Source: an uncultured Planctomycetales bacterium (GTDB lineage Bacteria > Planctomycetota > Planctomycetia > Pirellulales > S012-138). From it: DNA of 64,000 bases. Made by a program: the position numbers and the translations under genes. The stretch covers positions 1 to 64,000 of the forward strand of contig CALJLD010000164.1 in assembly GCA_937982665.1 (NCBI GenBank). The letters run 5' to 3'. Position 1 is the first letter of the stretch. Each line of letters starts with the position of its first letter. Shown here piece by piece: positions 34,389 through 43,790 of this stretch. Below the pieces are notes generated by a model. That model was not told the DNA's origin, made no database searches, and worked only from the letters and a program-made list of their open reading frames with translations.

Positions 34389-35369
34389 ATGGCCGCTGTT
34401 CAAGCGGGTGTGGCCAGGCAAGGTTTGTTGGCTTTGTTTGCCGTTGTGGTCCTGCCGGCGGCGGGCTGTTCCGCGTGGTGGACCAAAGGGCCAATTGACG
34501 AGCCTATGCTGCAAAGTCGTCAGTTGACGATGCAGGCAACTTACGCCGCCCAGCGGGGTGATACGGCCAGAGCCGAGGCACTGCTGCTGAGCGCGGTGGA
34601 TGTTTGCGAAGGGGACGCCGATGCCCGACGTGAACTTGCCGAGTTGTTGTGGCAGCAGGAGCGATCTGTCGAAGCGCTGGCCATGTTTGATGAAGCCATT
34701 GACCTGGCGCCGGAAGATCATGTCTTGTTGGTTCGACGCGGCGAGTTGTTGCGGGAGATGGGAATGAACGGGGAAGCCCGCCGCAACGCGGATCACGCGT
34801 TGAAGCTTTCCTCGAACTTCGCCCCGGGTTGGTTGCTCCGCGCGCGAGTGGCGCGCGAGTTCGGCAATTCGCCGGATGCTGTGCATTTCTATCAGCGTGC
34901 CTTGGATATTGTTCCTGAGGACACCACCGTCTTGCAGGAGCTGGCCGAACTGCAGTTGAACCTGGCGATGGCCGGAGGGCCGGAAGCCCGAACTCGACTT
35001 CAAATGGCTTTGGCCAGTTCGCAAAAGCTGCTGGAAGTTGTTCCCCCTGATACCTTGCCGGCGGAGCGGTTTGCCTTTCATGGTGTGGTTTGCCGAGAAC
35101 TCAAACGCTATGAGGATGCGGCTTCCATGTTTGGCTTGGCCTGTCAGCGCACGCCGGACAACGCGGACTTGTGGTATCAACTGGCGGATTGCAATCAACT
35201 GGCCGGCAATTTCAACGAAGCCCGATTTGCGGCCACAAGGGCTCTTCGGCTCAATTCGGCCCATCCGCTGGCGCCTCGCTTCGCGGCTCTTGTGCGGCCA
35301 AACGCGATGGGACCAGAGCGGCTGGCGCGACCCGGGGATACGCCGACCTCGGGGACGAATTTCCGATAG
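34389..35369 (+). CDS. TPR-repeat lipoprotein
   Basis: 326 residues from the ATG at 34389, chosen because a lipoprotein signal (LLALFAVVVLPAAGC) then lies near the N-terminus; the ATG at 34350 is almost as good and the frame is open further upstream. After the lipid-attachment Cys the protein has about seven tetratricopeptide units (SVEALAMFDEAIDLAPEDHV, DAVHFYQRALDIVPEDTTV, NEARFAATRALRLNSAHPL). It probably acts as an envelope scaffold. An inverted repeat GCAAATCT/AGATTTGC lies 130 bases after the stop. Confidence 0.82.
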   Translation: MAAVQAGVARQGLLALFAVVVLPAAGCSAWWTKGPIDEPMLQSRQLTMQATYAAQRGDTARAEALLLSAVDVCEGDADARRELAELLWQQERSVEALAMFDEAIDLAPEDHVLLVRRGELLREMGMNGEARRNADHALKLSSNFAPGWLLRARVAREFGNSPDAVHFYQRALDIVPEDTTVLQELAELQLNLAMAGGPEARTRLQMALASSQKLLEVVPPDTLPAERFAFHGVVCRELKRYEDAASMFGLACQRTPDNADLWYQLADCNQLAGNFNEARFAATRALRLNSAHPLAPRFAALVRPNAMGPERLARPGDTPTSGTNFR

Positions 35370-35845
35370 CATTTCTGTTAGCTGTTGGTTCATGAGTCGC
35401 TTTGGCAATTGGCGCGGCCAAAGTGAATTCCTGAGCTGCAATGAGATGGCGTTGGGGCGGAATCGCTGCTCGTGCTGAATGGGCCCTCAGTAACAAATAA
35501 GCAAATCTCAGAGCGCAGATTTGCAGCCCGTTTTTCGTTTATCCAAAATTGTTGGCTGCGAAGGTTCCACCTCTTTCTGCCGGGCTTTGCATAAGTCGTT
35601 GTCTTAGATTGATTTGCGTTGATTCTGTTCTGTGGAGAATGCTCCGAGCCAAACGCCGAGTCTGTACTCAATTGCCCATCAGATTTCCTGCTTGTCTCAT
35701 TTTGTGTTGTATCCGCAGATTTCCTATACTCTCGAATCTTGGCTTGTTACCATTTTGCGAGAAACCGTGGGCCCCACCTGTGTCAAGTGGTGCCGAGTAC
35801 GTACGGTTTTCGTACGGAAAGCAACTTCAATTGGAGGCTAGACCC
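35370..35845. other. Intergenic stretch before the Cys-rich protein gene
   Basis: Contains a possible terminator (35501-35535) and, just before the next gene, CGTACGG repeated with a TTTT spacer (about 35801-35818), which is both a direct repeat and, through CGTACG, a palindrome. No gene supported. Confidence 0.5.
35501..35535 (+). terminator. Possible terminator after the TPR lipoprotein gene
   Basis: GCAAATCT (35501-35508) and AGATTTGC (35517-35524) form a perfect 8-bp stem with an 8-base loop; five thymines begin six bases later, which is further than ideal. Confidence 0.4.
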
Positions 35846-36217
35846 ATGTATCGAGTGTTGTTTGGGGCGTTCTTATTCCTGGCTGTGGTTGGCTTTAGCT
35901 TGGCGACTTCCCAAGACGCGAACGCCGGTCACGGCCGCGGCTGTGGCTGTCACGGTTACACGCATTGCTGCAAGCCTTGCTGCCGCCCATGCTATCAGCC
36001 ATGTTGCAAACCATGCTGCAACCCCTGCGGCTGCCATGGTGTTTATCCCGCGAGCGGCGTCCCCGCTGGTGGCGAAGTTCCGCCCCCCCCGCCGGTGAAT
36101 GGCGCTGATTCTCCTTCGGATCTGCCCCCAGGCGGCGACGCAGGTGCCCCCCCGATTACCACGGCGAGCTACAAGCGCGCTCCGATGGCGTTTCGGACAG
36201 TGAGCTTCCGTCGCTAA
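35846..36217 (+). CDS. Small exported Cys/Pro-rich protein
   Basis: 123 residues. The ATG at 35846 has GGAGG eight bases upstream. Residues 1-27 are a signal peptide ending in SQDANA. The next ~35 residues are dominated by Cys, Pro and His (GCGCHGYTHCCKPCC, then PCCKPCCNPCGCHG), followed by a Pro/Gly-rich hinge and a short C-terminus. Proteins of this style are common in planctomycetes and are thought to be envelope components; a metal-binding role is possible. It lies directly upstream of the putative arsenic genes but has its own terminator. Confidence 0.75.
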   Translation: MYRVLFGAFLFLAVVGFSLATSQDANAGHGRGCGCHGYTHCCKPCCRPCYQPCCKPCCNPCGCHGVYPASGVPAGGEVPPPPPVNGADSPSDLPPGGDAGAPPITTASYKRAPMAFRTVSFRR

Positions 36218-36583
36218 GCAAGCGATAGAGAGATAACGGACAACCAACCAGGCCGCGTGGCGGGATTCCCGTTGCGCGGCTTGTTCTTTGTCTGGGCTTT
36301 AGACAGGGCGCTGAGATTTGCCATGCACAATCTCGCCTACAAGCCGCACGTCAGAACACAATTCGCATGGTTCCGTAATGACCACAACTGTGACTTATCG
36401 CATTGCCACTACCATTACCTGCATGTTGGCGGCGGCAAAAAGCTCGAAAGGGATCGTGAAGTTGCCGCGTGAGTTCATTATCCTCGTGCTGGACCGCTGT
36501 CATGAGAATCAAGAGTCGCGACAATCAAACTCTTGGCCACAAGCCGTGCGCCCATAAAGCGAAATAAATCGGAGCTTCCCCAC
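36218..36583. other. Intergenic stretch upstream of the arsenic operon
   Basis: Holds the terminator at 36252-36289, then about 290 bases with no gene I can support. A promoter for the arsenic operon must lie here, but I see no convincing -35/-10 pair or ArsR-type palindrome. Confidence 0.5.
36252..36289 (+). terminator. Terminator after the Cys-rich protein gene
   Basis: GCCGCG (36252-36257) pairs with CGCGGC (36275-36280), with inner CGGG/CCCG, followed by TTGTTCTTT. Confidence 0.75.
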
Positions 36584-37870
36584 ATGAACCCAAAATCCGC
36601 AATGCCCGAATTGCCCATTGCGCAATCGTCGCGACAAATTGACTCAGGCAACGGCGGCGCAAGTAGTGGCGGCAGCGGCAACAACACCGGAAATGGCTTT
36701 GAGCGCGCTTCGCTTGAGCAATCCGTCAGGGACCGATATGCCCAAGGCGCCGCCAAAGTTGAAGCTGGCTTGTGCTGCGCGGCGGAAACCTATGATCCAA
36801 AGCTTTTGGAACTGTTGCCGAAAGAACTCGTCGAAAAAGACTACGGCTGCGGTGATCCCGCGCGTTATGCCAGGCCGGGCGATGTCGTGATCGATTTGGG
36901 CTCCGGTTCCGGCAAAGCTTGCTACATGCTCGCTCAGCGTGTCGGCGGAGAAGGCCGTGTGATCGGCTTGGACTTTAATGACGCCATGCTCAATCTCGCC
37001 CGCAAGTATCAGGCGGAAATGGCGGAGAAGCTTGGCTATGCGAATGTGGAATTTCGCAAAGCCCGCATTCAGGATATGGCGCTCGATTTGGATGTGGCGG
37101 CCCGTTGGCTGGAAGAAAATCCAGTCGCAAACGTTGAACAAATGGACGCATATTTGGCCGAATGCGAGCGCTTGCGAACACAGTCCCCGTTAGTTGCCAG
37201 CGGCAGCGTGGATTTGATTGTCTCCAGTTGTGTTCTCAATCTGGTCAAGCCAGAAGAGAAGGCGCAACTTTTCGCGGAGATGCATCGCGTACTGCGGCGC
37301 GGCGGACGCGCGGTCATTTCGGACATCGTCTGCGATGAAGAACCAACACCGGAAATGATCAAGGATCCGCATTTGTGGACCGGCTGCATTTCTGGCGCAT
37401 TTCTCGAACATCGTTTCCTGGAGATGTTTGAAGAGGCCGGATTCTATGGTGTTGAGGTGATGAGCCGGCAAAGCGAACCCTGGCAAACCGTAAACGGCAT
37501 CGAGTTCCGCTCGATGACTGTGCGTGCCTTCAAGGGAAAGGAAGGCCCGTGCCTGGAGCGCAACCAGGGCGTTGTCTATCGCGGACCGTGGAAGCAAGTT
37601 CGCGATGATGATGGCCATACATACTTTCGCGGGCAACGGATGGCCGTTTGTGACAAGACTTATCAACTGCTCACCAGCCAGGAAGGGCCGTACGCGGGGC
37701 AAGTGATTGGAGTCGAGCCTCGCGAGACGGTGCAGCTTGAGGATGCCACTGCGTTTGATTGCTCTCGTGCGGTAGTTCGAGACCCGCGAGAAACCAAGGG
37801 TGTCAATTATCGTGACACACAAACCTCGGGCGATAGCGCATGTTGCGAACCCGGATCGGACTGTTGCTGA
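36584..37870 (+). CDS. ArsM-like SAM-dependent arsenite methyltransferase (arsenosugar type)
   Basis: 428 residues from the ATG at 36584 (GGAG nine bases upstream). The class I methyltransferase core is at about residues 90-290: VVIDLGSGSGKACYML, VIGLDFNDAMLNLARK, then SGSVDLIVSSCVLNLVKPEEK. Cys residues precede it (AGLCCAAETYD, DYGCGDPARY), and a C-terminal domain of about 130 residues ends in ACCEPGSDCC, a thiol-rich tail able to bind As(III). This layout and the radical SAM gene 86 bases downstream match ArsM enzymes of arsenosugar pathways, which make dimethylarsenic. Direct arsenic specificity is inferred from the neighbour. Confidence 0.82.
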   Translation: MNPKSAMPELPIAQSSRQIDSGNGGASSGGSGNNTGNGFERASLEQSVRDRYAQGAAKVEAGLCCAAETYDPKLLELLPKELVEKDYGCGDPARYARPGDVVIDLGSGSGKACYMLAQRVGGEGRVIGLDFNDAMLNLARKYQAEMAEKLGYANVEFRKARIQDMALDLDVAARWLEENPVANVEQMDAYLAECERLRTQSPLVASGSVDLIVSSCVLNLVKPEEKAQLFAEMHRVLRRGGRAVISDIVCDEEPTPEMIKDPHLWTGCISGAFLEHRFLEMFEEAGFYGVEVMSRQSEPWQTVNGIEFRSMTVRAFKGKEGPCLERNQGVVYRGPWKQVRDDDGHTYFRGQRMAVCDKTYQLLTSQEGPYAGQVIGVEPRETVQLEDATAFDCSRAVVRDPRETKGVNYRDTQTSGDSACCEPGSDCC

Positions 37871-37956
37871 TAAATTGCACAACTCACAAATGATGGTCCG
37901 TCACATGAGTGGCTCGTTTTGCCGCAACGGTTTGACCCCACAATTTGCATAACGCC

Positions 37957-38979
37957 ATGGCAACTGCCGATTCCACCACGCGCCAGAGCCAATCCGAGGC
38001 GCATGCCCCAACAGCCCAGTCTTTTGGGCAAGCGGTGATTGCGGCCACCGGCGAACCCTTGCGCGCCGCGAAAGAAATTCGCACGGTTCAGGTCAACATC
38101 GGGCTGCGCTGCAACCTGGCCTGTCGGCATTGCCACGTTGAGTCCTCTCCCAAACGCCGTGAAGAGATGGACTGGCCAACCATGCAGCAAGTGATTGCCG
38201 TGGCCGAGGCCCTGGGCGCGCGAACGGTTGACATCACCGGCGGCGCTCCGGAGATGCATCCGCACTTTCGTGAGTTTGTGGACCTGGCTTTGTCGAAGTC
38301 GCTTGAGGTGATCGTCCGCACCAACCTCACCATCATGCTCGTCGAGGAGTACGCGGACTTGCCCGAGTGGTTCGCGGAGCGAAAGGTCAATCTCGTGGCT
38401 TCGCTGCCATGCTATTTGCCCACGAATGTTGACAAGCAGCGCGGCCGCAATGTGTACAAGGAGAGCATCGAGGTCATCAAGCAGTTGAACGCCGTCGGTT
38501 ATGGCGTTGATCCGGACAAACAGTTGGACCTGGTTTACAACCCCGTGGGAACTGGTCTGCCACCAGGGCAGGCGGATTTAGAAGCCGCCTATCGGCGGGA
38601 ATTGAAGCGCGAATTTGAGATCTCGTTCAGTTCGCTGTTCACCATCACCAACATGCCCATCGGCCGATTCTTGACAGATTTGCAGCAGGCAGGCGAATAC
38701 GAAAGTTACCGGGAAGTTTTGCGAAACGCGTTCAATCCGGCCACGGTTGATGGCTTGATGTGCCGGCATCAATTGCACGTGGGCTGGGATGGCCAGCTTT
38801 TTGATTGTGACTTCAACTTCGCGATTGGGCTCCCCGCGGCCGCAGACGCCCGACACATCTCTGAACTGGACCCGGAAACCGCACGCGATCGCAAAGTTGT
38901 TGTGGCGGAACATTGCTATGCATGTACGGCCGGCAGTGGTTCGTCTTGCGGCGGGTCGCTTGTTACTCTGGACGTGTAG
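37957..38979 (+). CDS. arsS: Arsenosugar biosynthesis radical SAM protein (ArsS-like)
   Basis: 340 residues. The radical SAM cluster motif is Cys52-x3-Cys56-x2-Cys59 (CNLACRHCH), followed by DITGGAPEMHP and the substrate-side SLPCYLP. The C-terminal DUF3641-type domain has LMCRHQLHVGWDGQLFDCDF, then HCYACTAGSGSSCGGSL, the Cys-rich auxiliary region typical of ArsS. ArsS joins the 5'-deoxyadenosyl group of SAM to dimethylarsenic, giving the arsenosugar precursor. The ATG at 37957 is preferred to a TTG at 37945. The preceding ArsM-like gene and following membrane and sugar-transfer genes support the pathway assignment. Confidence 0.88.
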   Translation: MATADSTTRQSQSEAHAPTAQSFGQAVIAATGEPLRAAKEIRTVQVNIGLRCNLACRHCHVESSPKRREEMDWPTMQQVIAVAEALGARTVDITGGAPEMHPHFREFVDLALSKSLEVIVRTNLTIMLVEEYADLPEWFAERKVNLVASLPCYLPTNVDKQRGRNVYKESIEVIKQLNAVGYGVDPDKQLDLVYNPVGTGLPPGQADLEAAYRRELKREFEISFSSLFTITNMPIGRFLTDLQQAGEYESYREVLRNAFNPATVDGLMCRHQLHVGWDGQLFDCDFNFAIGLPAAADARHISELDPETARDRKVVVAEHCYACTAGSGSSCGGSLVTLDV

Positions 38980-39030
38980 TACCGTTGCCGCCGCGCCTTG
39001 TGCGGACGTCTTGCCGGGTCACAGAAACTC

Positions 39031-40716
39031 ATGTCCTCCGTCTCGCCCACACATTCTGGACAACAACCGCGTTGGATCACTTGGGTCCGTATTGCTGCCA
39101 TGCTGGTAATCGTGGCATGCTTCATCCTGATTGGGCAGAAGCTGCCCATTTCCCGGCTGACATCAGCCCTGACGAATTTTGTCGAAGACCTGGGCCCATG
39201 GGGCATGGTGATCTTTGCGGTTTGTTATGTTGTGGCGACGGTACTGATGTTGCCTGGCTCCGCACTTTCTTTGGTAGCCGGCGCTGTCTTTGGATTGGTC
39301 TGGGGTATGGTCACGGTGTCGCTTGCTTCGACGATTGGAGCTGCGTGCGCATTCTTGATTGCGCGGTACGTCGCCCGACCGGCAATTGAGAAGAAGCTGG
39401 CCGGCTCGGCAACCTTTCGGGCTGTTGACCGAGCTGTCGAAGAGGGGGGCTGGAAGATTGTCGCCCTGCTGCGGCTTTCGCCTGCTGTTCCTTTCAATCT
39501 GCAGAACTATCTCTATGGGCTGACGGCCATTCGTTTTTGGCCTTGCGTGCTGACAAGTTGGGTAGCGATGCTGCCTGGCACATTCCTTTACATCTATCTG
39601 GGCTACGCCGGAGGAGAAAGTGTGGCCGCGGCAACCGGCGGCGCGAAAGAGAAAACGACAGCTGAATGGGTCATGCTGGGCGTTGGATTGCTGGCGACAA
39701 TTGTTGTCACGGTCTATGTCACGCGTCTGGCCAAAAAAGCACTGAAGGAGAAAGCGCCGGATGCCGCCGGGCTGGAAGGTGATGTTGCCGAGCAGCTCGA
39801 TAAGCAACGTGATGACAATGAGCGCGACGATAGCCAACCGGGCGAAACCCAAACGGACGGCTCTCGTGATCACTTGCTCACCATTGGTTTGATAATCGCA
39901 GCCGTGCTGGCGATTGCAGCAACTTCCTTTGCCTATGCGTACCCGCAGTGGCTTTCTTCGTGGTTTGGTCCGCCCGAAGTGACCATGCGCGAAGCGTACG
40001 AAGAGAAGCCCAACGGTCCGACTTTTGATCATTCGCAGCTTGATCAGCTTTTGCAGGCGCATGTGAATGAGCGCGGCGGCGTTGATTATGCCGCGTTGAT
40101 GGAAGAGCGAGAAACGCTGCGGGAGTACATCGCCGCACTGGCGAAAGCCGACGTTGAGGAGCTTGGCCGTAACGAGCGGCTGGCCCTGTTGCTGAACGCG
40201 TACAACGCTTTCACGTTAGAGTTGATCCTGGAGAATTGGAACGACGGACAACTCACGTCCATCAAGGACATTGGCGATGCGGATCGTTGGAACGCCGTGC
40301 GATGGAATATCGGCGGAAAAACCTTTTCGCTGAGCGATATTGAACACAAAGAGATTCGCCCTAATTTCAAAGAGCCGCGAGTCCACTTCGCGCTGGTTTG
40401 TGCCGCTGTTGGCTGTCCGCCACTGCGGAATGAAGCCTATACCGGCGAACGTCTGGAAGAACAACTCGCCAGCCAGGCGGAATACGTCCATGCACATGAA
40501 CGCTGGTTGCGGCTGGACGCGAATGCTGGAACGGTTTATCTCACGCGGTTGTACGATTGGTATGGCGGTGACTTCCGGCAAGATGCGGGCTCTGTCCTGG
40601 CCTACGTCGCAAGATATTCCAGCGAGGTAGAGCGAAAGTTGCAGGCCGAAACCAAGTTGCGAGTCCGCTGGCTGGATTACAGTTGGGACTTGAATTCGCA
40701 GGAGAATCTCAAGTGA
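39031..40716 (+). CDS. VTT (TVP38/TMEM64) membrane domain fused to DUF547
   Basis: 561 residues. The N-terminal ~230 residues hold the VTT fold: several membrane segments with MLPGSALSLVAGAVFGLVWG and the family loop LLRLSPAVPFNLQNYLYGLT. A charged linker rich in Asp/Glu/Arg follows, then one more membrane segment (about 285-305) and a DUF547 domain (about 335-530) with LLNAYNAFTLELIL and HFALVCAAVGCPPLRNEAY. VTT and DUF547 proteins are both frequent companions of ArsM/ArsS; here they are one polypeptide. VTT proteins include lipid scramblase relatives. The gene overlaps the next by four bases (GTGA). Confidence 0.85.
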   Translation: MSSVSPTHSGQQPRWITWVRIAAMLVIVACFILIGQKLPISRLTSALTNFVEDLGPWGMVIFAVCYVVATVLMLPGSALSLVAGAVFGLVWGMVTVSLASTIGAACAFLIARYVARPAIEKKLAGSATFRAVDRAVEEGGWKIVALLRLSPAVPFNLQNYLYGLTAIRFWPCVLTSWVAMLPGTFLYIYLGYAGGESVAAATGGAKEKTTAEWVMLGVGLLATIVVTVYVTRLAKKALKEKAPDAAGLEGDVAEQLDKQRDDNERDDSQPGETQTDGSRDHLLTIGLIIAAVLAIAATSFAYAYPQWLSSWFGPPEVTMREAYEEKPNGPTFDHSQLDQLLQAHVNERGGVDYAALMEERETLREYIAALAKADVEELGRNERLALLLNAYNAFTLELILENWNDGQLTSIKDIGDADRWNAVRWNIGGKTFSLSDIEHKEIRPNFKEPRVHFALVCAAVGCPPLRNEAYTGERLEEQLASQAEYVHAHERWLRLDANAGTVYLTRLYDWYGGDFRQDAGSVLAYVARYSSEVERKLQAETKLRVRWLDYSWDLNSQENLK

Positions 40717-42278
40717 CCAGCCCAACGGGTATCAACAGCTCAGATGACAGTCGCCCGGCGGAGCAATTCGCCGCGCTGGAGCCGGCCGACGCGCACAATC
40801 TTGAGTTGCAGTCGCACGTGCATCCGCCGGATTGGCGGAATCCAACTCCCAGTGGTCGGTATAACCTTGTCGTTATCGGCGCTGGCACAGCGGGATTGGT
40901 GACAGCCGCGGGCGCCGCGGGGCTGGGCGCAAAGGTGGCATTGATCGAACGCTCGCTGATGGGCGGCGATTGCTTAAACGTGGGTTGTGTTCCCAGCAAA
41001 GCGCTGATTCGTTGTGCTCGGGCGGCAGGCGATGTGCGGAGGGCTGCTGAGTTTGGTGTGCGGTTGACCGGCGAAGTGTCCGTCGATTTCCCCGCAATCA
41101 TGGAACGGATGCGAAAGCTGCGGGCCGGCATTGCTCCGCATGATTCGGCCGCCCGATTTCAATCGCTGGGGATTGATGTCTATCTGGGGCAAGCCAGTTT
41201 CGTTCGCAATAGTGTGGTGGCTGTCGCGGGGCAGGAGTTGGAATATGCGCGGGCCGTGATTGCCACCGGCGGAAGAGCGGCCGAGTTGCCAATTCCCGGT
41301 TTGGAAAAAGCGGGCTATCTGACGAATGAGACGGTTTTCTCGCTGACGGAGTTGCCGCGCCGCCTGATTGTAATTGGCGGAGGCCCAATTGGATGTGAGC
41401 TGGCGCAAGTGTTCGCGCGATTTGGCTCGCAGGTCACACTGCTGGAAATGGGATCGCAGGTTTTGGGACGAGAGGATGCCGATGCGGCCGAAATCGTCGC
41501 GCAAAGCCTTCAGCGAGATGGCGTGGACGTGCGAACGGGCGCGCAGACCCTGCGAGTGGAAAGCGGAGCGAGCGAGCTGCAGGTGTTTGTTGAAGTTGGT
41601 GGTCGGGAATCCAAATTCGCTTGCGACAAAATCCTGGTGGCCGCCGGCCGCGCGCCAAATGTGGATGGCTTGAACCTGGACGCTGTGGGCGTGGAATTTG
41701 ACGACCGCCGCGGCGTGGAAGTTGACGACCGGCTGCGAACGACGAATTCGCATATCTACGCTGCCGGCGACATCTGCTCTCAATTCAAGTTCACGCATGC
41801 CGCGGATGCGATGGCGCGAATTGTGATTAAGAATGCGTTGTTCTTTGGCCGTTCGAAGGCGTCCAAACTGATCATCCCCTGGTGTACTTACACCGATCCG
41901 GAAGTGGCTCACGTTGGCAAGTATCCCCACGAGCTTGAACAAAGCGGAATTGCGTTCGACACGACGCGCGTGGATTTTGGCCAGGTTGACCGGGCGATTC
42001 TGGAAGGCGAAACCAGCGGCTTTCTTAAAGTGCATCATCCGCCGGGGAAGGGCAGGATTTTGGGGGCAACGCTCGTCGCGTCGCACGCGGGAGACATGAT
42101 TGGCGAACTGTCGCTGGCGATGACCAACAAGATTGGTCTTGGTTCGATTGCGAATGTCATTTACCCCTACCCGACGCAAGCGGAGGCGATCAAGAAGGCG
42201 GGCGACGCCTACAATCGCACTCGGCTGACACCATTCGTTAAGAAGTTGTTCACCAAGTTCCTCGCCTGGCGACGTTGA
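40713..42278 (+). CDS. Mercuric-reductase-like FAD/NAD(P) disulfide oxidoreductase
   Basis: 521 residues starting at a GTG that overlaps the previous stop; AGGAG lies eight bases before. FAD site YNLVVIGAGTAGLVTAAGAAG, redox pair Cys87/Cys92 (GGDCLNVGCVPSK), NAD(P) site LIVIGGGPIGCELAQVFARFG, second FAD motif IYAAGDICSQFKFTH, and the dimerisation domain with ANVIYPYPTQAEAIKKAGD. The N-terminal metal-binding domain and the C-terminal Cys pair of true mercuric reductases are absent. Such proteins are regular members of arsenosugar clusters; a role in thiol or arsenic redox chemistry is inferred. Confidence 0.88.
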   Translation: MTSPTGINSSDDSRPAEQFAALEPADAHNLELQSHVHPPDWRNPTPSGRYNLVVIGAGTAGLVTAAGAAGLGAKVALIERSLMGGDCLNVGCVPSKALIRCARAAGDVRRAAEFGVRLTGEVSVDFPAIMERMRKLRAGIAPHDSAARFQSLGIDVYLGQASFVRNSVVAVAGQELEYARAVIATGGRAAELPIPGLEKAGYLTNETVFSLTELPRRLIVIGGGPIGCELAQVFARFGSQVTLLEMGSQVLGREDADAAEIVAQSLQRDGVDVRTGAQTLRVESGASELQVFVEVGGRESKFACDKILVAAGRAPNVDGLNLDAVGVEFDDRRGVEVDDRLRTTNSHIYAAGDICSQFKFTHAADAMARIVIKNALFFGRSKASKLIIPWCTYTDPEVAHVGKYPHELEQSGIAFDTTRVDFGQVDRAILEGETSGFLKVHHPPGKGRILGATLVASHAGDMIGELSLAMTNKIGLGSIANVIYPYPTQAEAIKKAGDAYNRTRLTPFVKKLFTKFLAWRR

Positions 42279-42281
42279 GTT

Positions 42282-43787
42282 GTGAGTTCCGCATCGGGAG
42301 AAAATCCGCAGGGGCAAGCCTTGGCGTCAGCGAGCGATTTTCGCAGCGATGCTTCGACAGGATTGTGGCGGCACGTTTGGGCTTATGCGGGTTTGGTGGC
42401 GTTGGTTGGCTGGTCCGCGGTTTTGCTGGTGCTGGATGAAGGGTTTGTCGCGCCGGAGTTTGCGCTCGACCGGCCGGTGTATACGTTCTTTGCGTTGCAG
42501 GTGGTTGCCGGGATTGTCTACTTGTTGACGCTGTGGGAGCTGCGGCGATTCAAGTCGCTTTCCGTCTTTGTTGCGGTGATTGTGGCCGGACTGGCGATGC
42601 GGAGCGCGCAGTTCGCGGCGGTGCCAATTCTGGAGACGGATTATTACCGGTACTTGTGGGACGGTGCGGTCACGGCCAATGGGATCAATCCGTATGAGTA
42701 TTCGCCTGAGATTGCGCGAGGGAATTCAAGCAATGTGCCGGCGGACGTGCGGCGTCTTGCGGAGGAATCACAGGGCGTTGTTGACAAAGTGAACCACGCG
42801 GACTTGCGGACCATCTATCCGCCAACCGCGCAAGGGCCGTTTGCGGTTGCCTATTTTGTTGCGCCGTTCCGCACTTGGGGTCTGCGCGCGGTCTGGCTGG
42901 CGATTGACCTTGGGTGTCTGGGTTTGTTGTTGGCGTTGTTTCGCAAGCTCGACCTGCCGAGGATTAACGCGGCCATCTATTGGCTCAACCCGCTGTTGGT
43001 GAAGGAGATCTACAACTCCGCCCACATGGAGCTGACGCTAGTTTTTCCGCTGCTGGCCGCGCTGTGGGCCATTCTGCATGGACGGAGGTTTTTGGGAGCG
43101 GGCTTTCTGGCGTTGGCGACCGGCGCCAAGCTGTGGCCAGTGATTTGGCTGCCGCTTTTCTTGCGGTATGTGTGCAAAACATGGCGACAAGCCTGCGCCG
43201 CGGTGTTGGTTTTTGGCGGATGTGTCTGCGTGTTGGCGATTCCAATTCTGCTGAGCACCTTGGATGCAGGCAGTGGGTTTGTTGCCTATGGCGAAAGTTG
43301 GCGCATGAACGAGTCGCTTCACTTGCTCATTGATGAGGGCTTGCAGCTGATCAATCCGAAGTTCGCCACGACCGGTGCGCGGATTGTTGTTGGCTTGTTG
43401 TTGGCCGTTGTGACGACAATCCTGGCGTGGCGCTTGAAGCCCAATGACAGCAAGGCCCTGGTCAGCGCTTTGCTTTGCGTCACGGCGATGCTCTTCTTGT
43501 TCAGCCCAACACAATTCCCTTGGTATTTCATGTGGATGTTGCCGCTGTTGGCGCTTCGTCCAATGTGGTCCCTGCTGGGGCTGACGGTGACGCTGCCGCT
43601 TTATTATGTGCGGTTTCGTTTGCACGATATGGGGATCGCCGACCAGTTTGACTATGGTTGGGTCTGGTTGGAGTTCGCGCCAATTTGGCTTTTGTTGGGG
43701 CTCGAGGTCTGGATCATGCGCACTCGGACAAATCAGCACGACGCATCCGACGATCAATCCGCTCAAGTCAAAGTTAACGTGGAGTAG
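42282..43787 (+). CDS. Multi-pass GT-C family glycosyltransferase (mannosyltransferase/GT87-like)
   Basis: 501 residues, GTG start three bases after the previous stop. About ten to twelve membrane segments are visible. The first periplasmic loop carries the GT-C acid motif ETDYYRYLWDG (residues 118-128) followed by NGINPYEYSP, and a second loop has IYPPTAQGPFAVAYF, both common in polyprenyl-phosphate-sugar-dependent mannosyltransferases. It implies a lipid-linked sugar donor and a reaction on the outer face of the membrane. Within the arsenic operon it may glycosylate an arsenosugar lipid. No close experimentally known homologue can be named from sequence alone. Confidence 0.82.
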   Translation: MSSASGENPQGQALASASDFRSDASTGLWRHVWAYAGLVALVGWSAVLLVLDEGFVAPEFALDRPVYTFFALQVVAGIVYLLTLWELRRFKSLSVFVAVIVAGLAMRSAQFAAVPILETDYYRYLWDGAVTANGINPYEYSPEIARGNSSNVPADVRRLAEESQGVVDKVNHADLRTIYPPTAQGPFAVAYFVAPFRTWGLRAVWLAIDLGCLGLLLALFRKLDLPRINAAIYWLNPLLVKEIYNSAHMELTLVFPLLAALWAILHGRRFLGAGFLALATGAKLWPVIWLPLFLRYVCKTWRQACAAVLVFGGCVCVLAIPILLSTLDAGSGFVAYGESWRMNESLHLLIDEGLQLINPKFATTGARIVVGLLLAVVTTILAWRLKPNDSKALVSALLCVTAMLFLFSPTQFPWYFMWMLPLLALRPMWSLLGLTVTLPLYYVRFRLHDMGIADQFDYGWVWLEFAPIWLLLGLEVWIMRTRTNQHDASDDQSAQVKVNVE

Positions 43788-43790
43788 CGA

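Noticed and set aside
34194..35441. 415-codon minus-strand frame opposite the TPR lipoprotein
   Set aside because: The + strand frame has a lipobox and regular TPR units; the opposite frame has no recognisable domain.
40974..42317. 447-codon minus-strand frame opposite the flavoprotein gene
   Set aside because: Shadow of a gene with complete FAD, redox Cys and NAD motifs.
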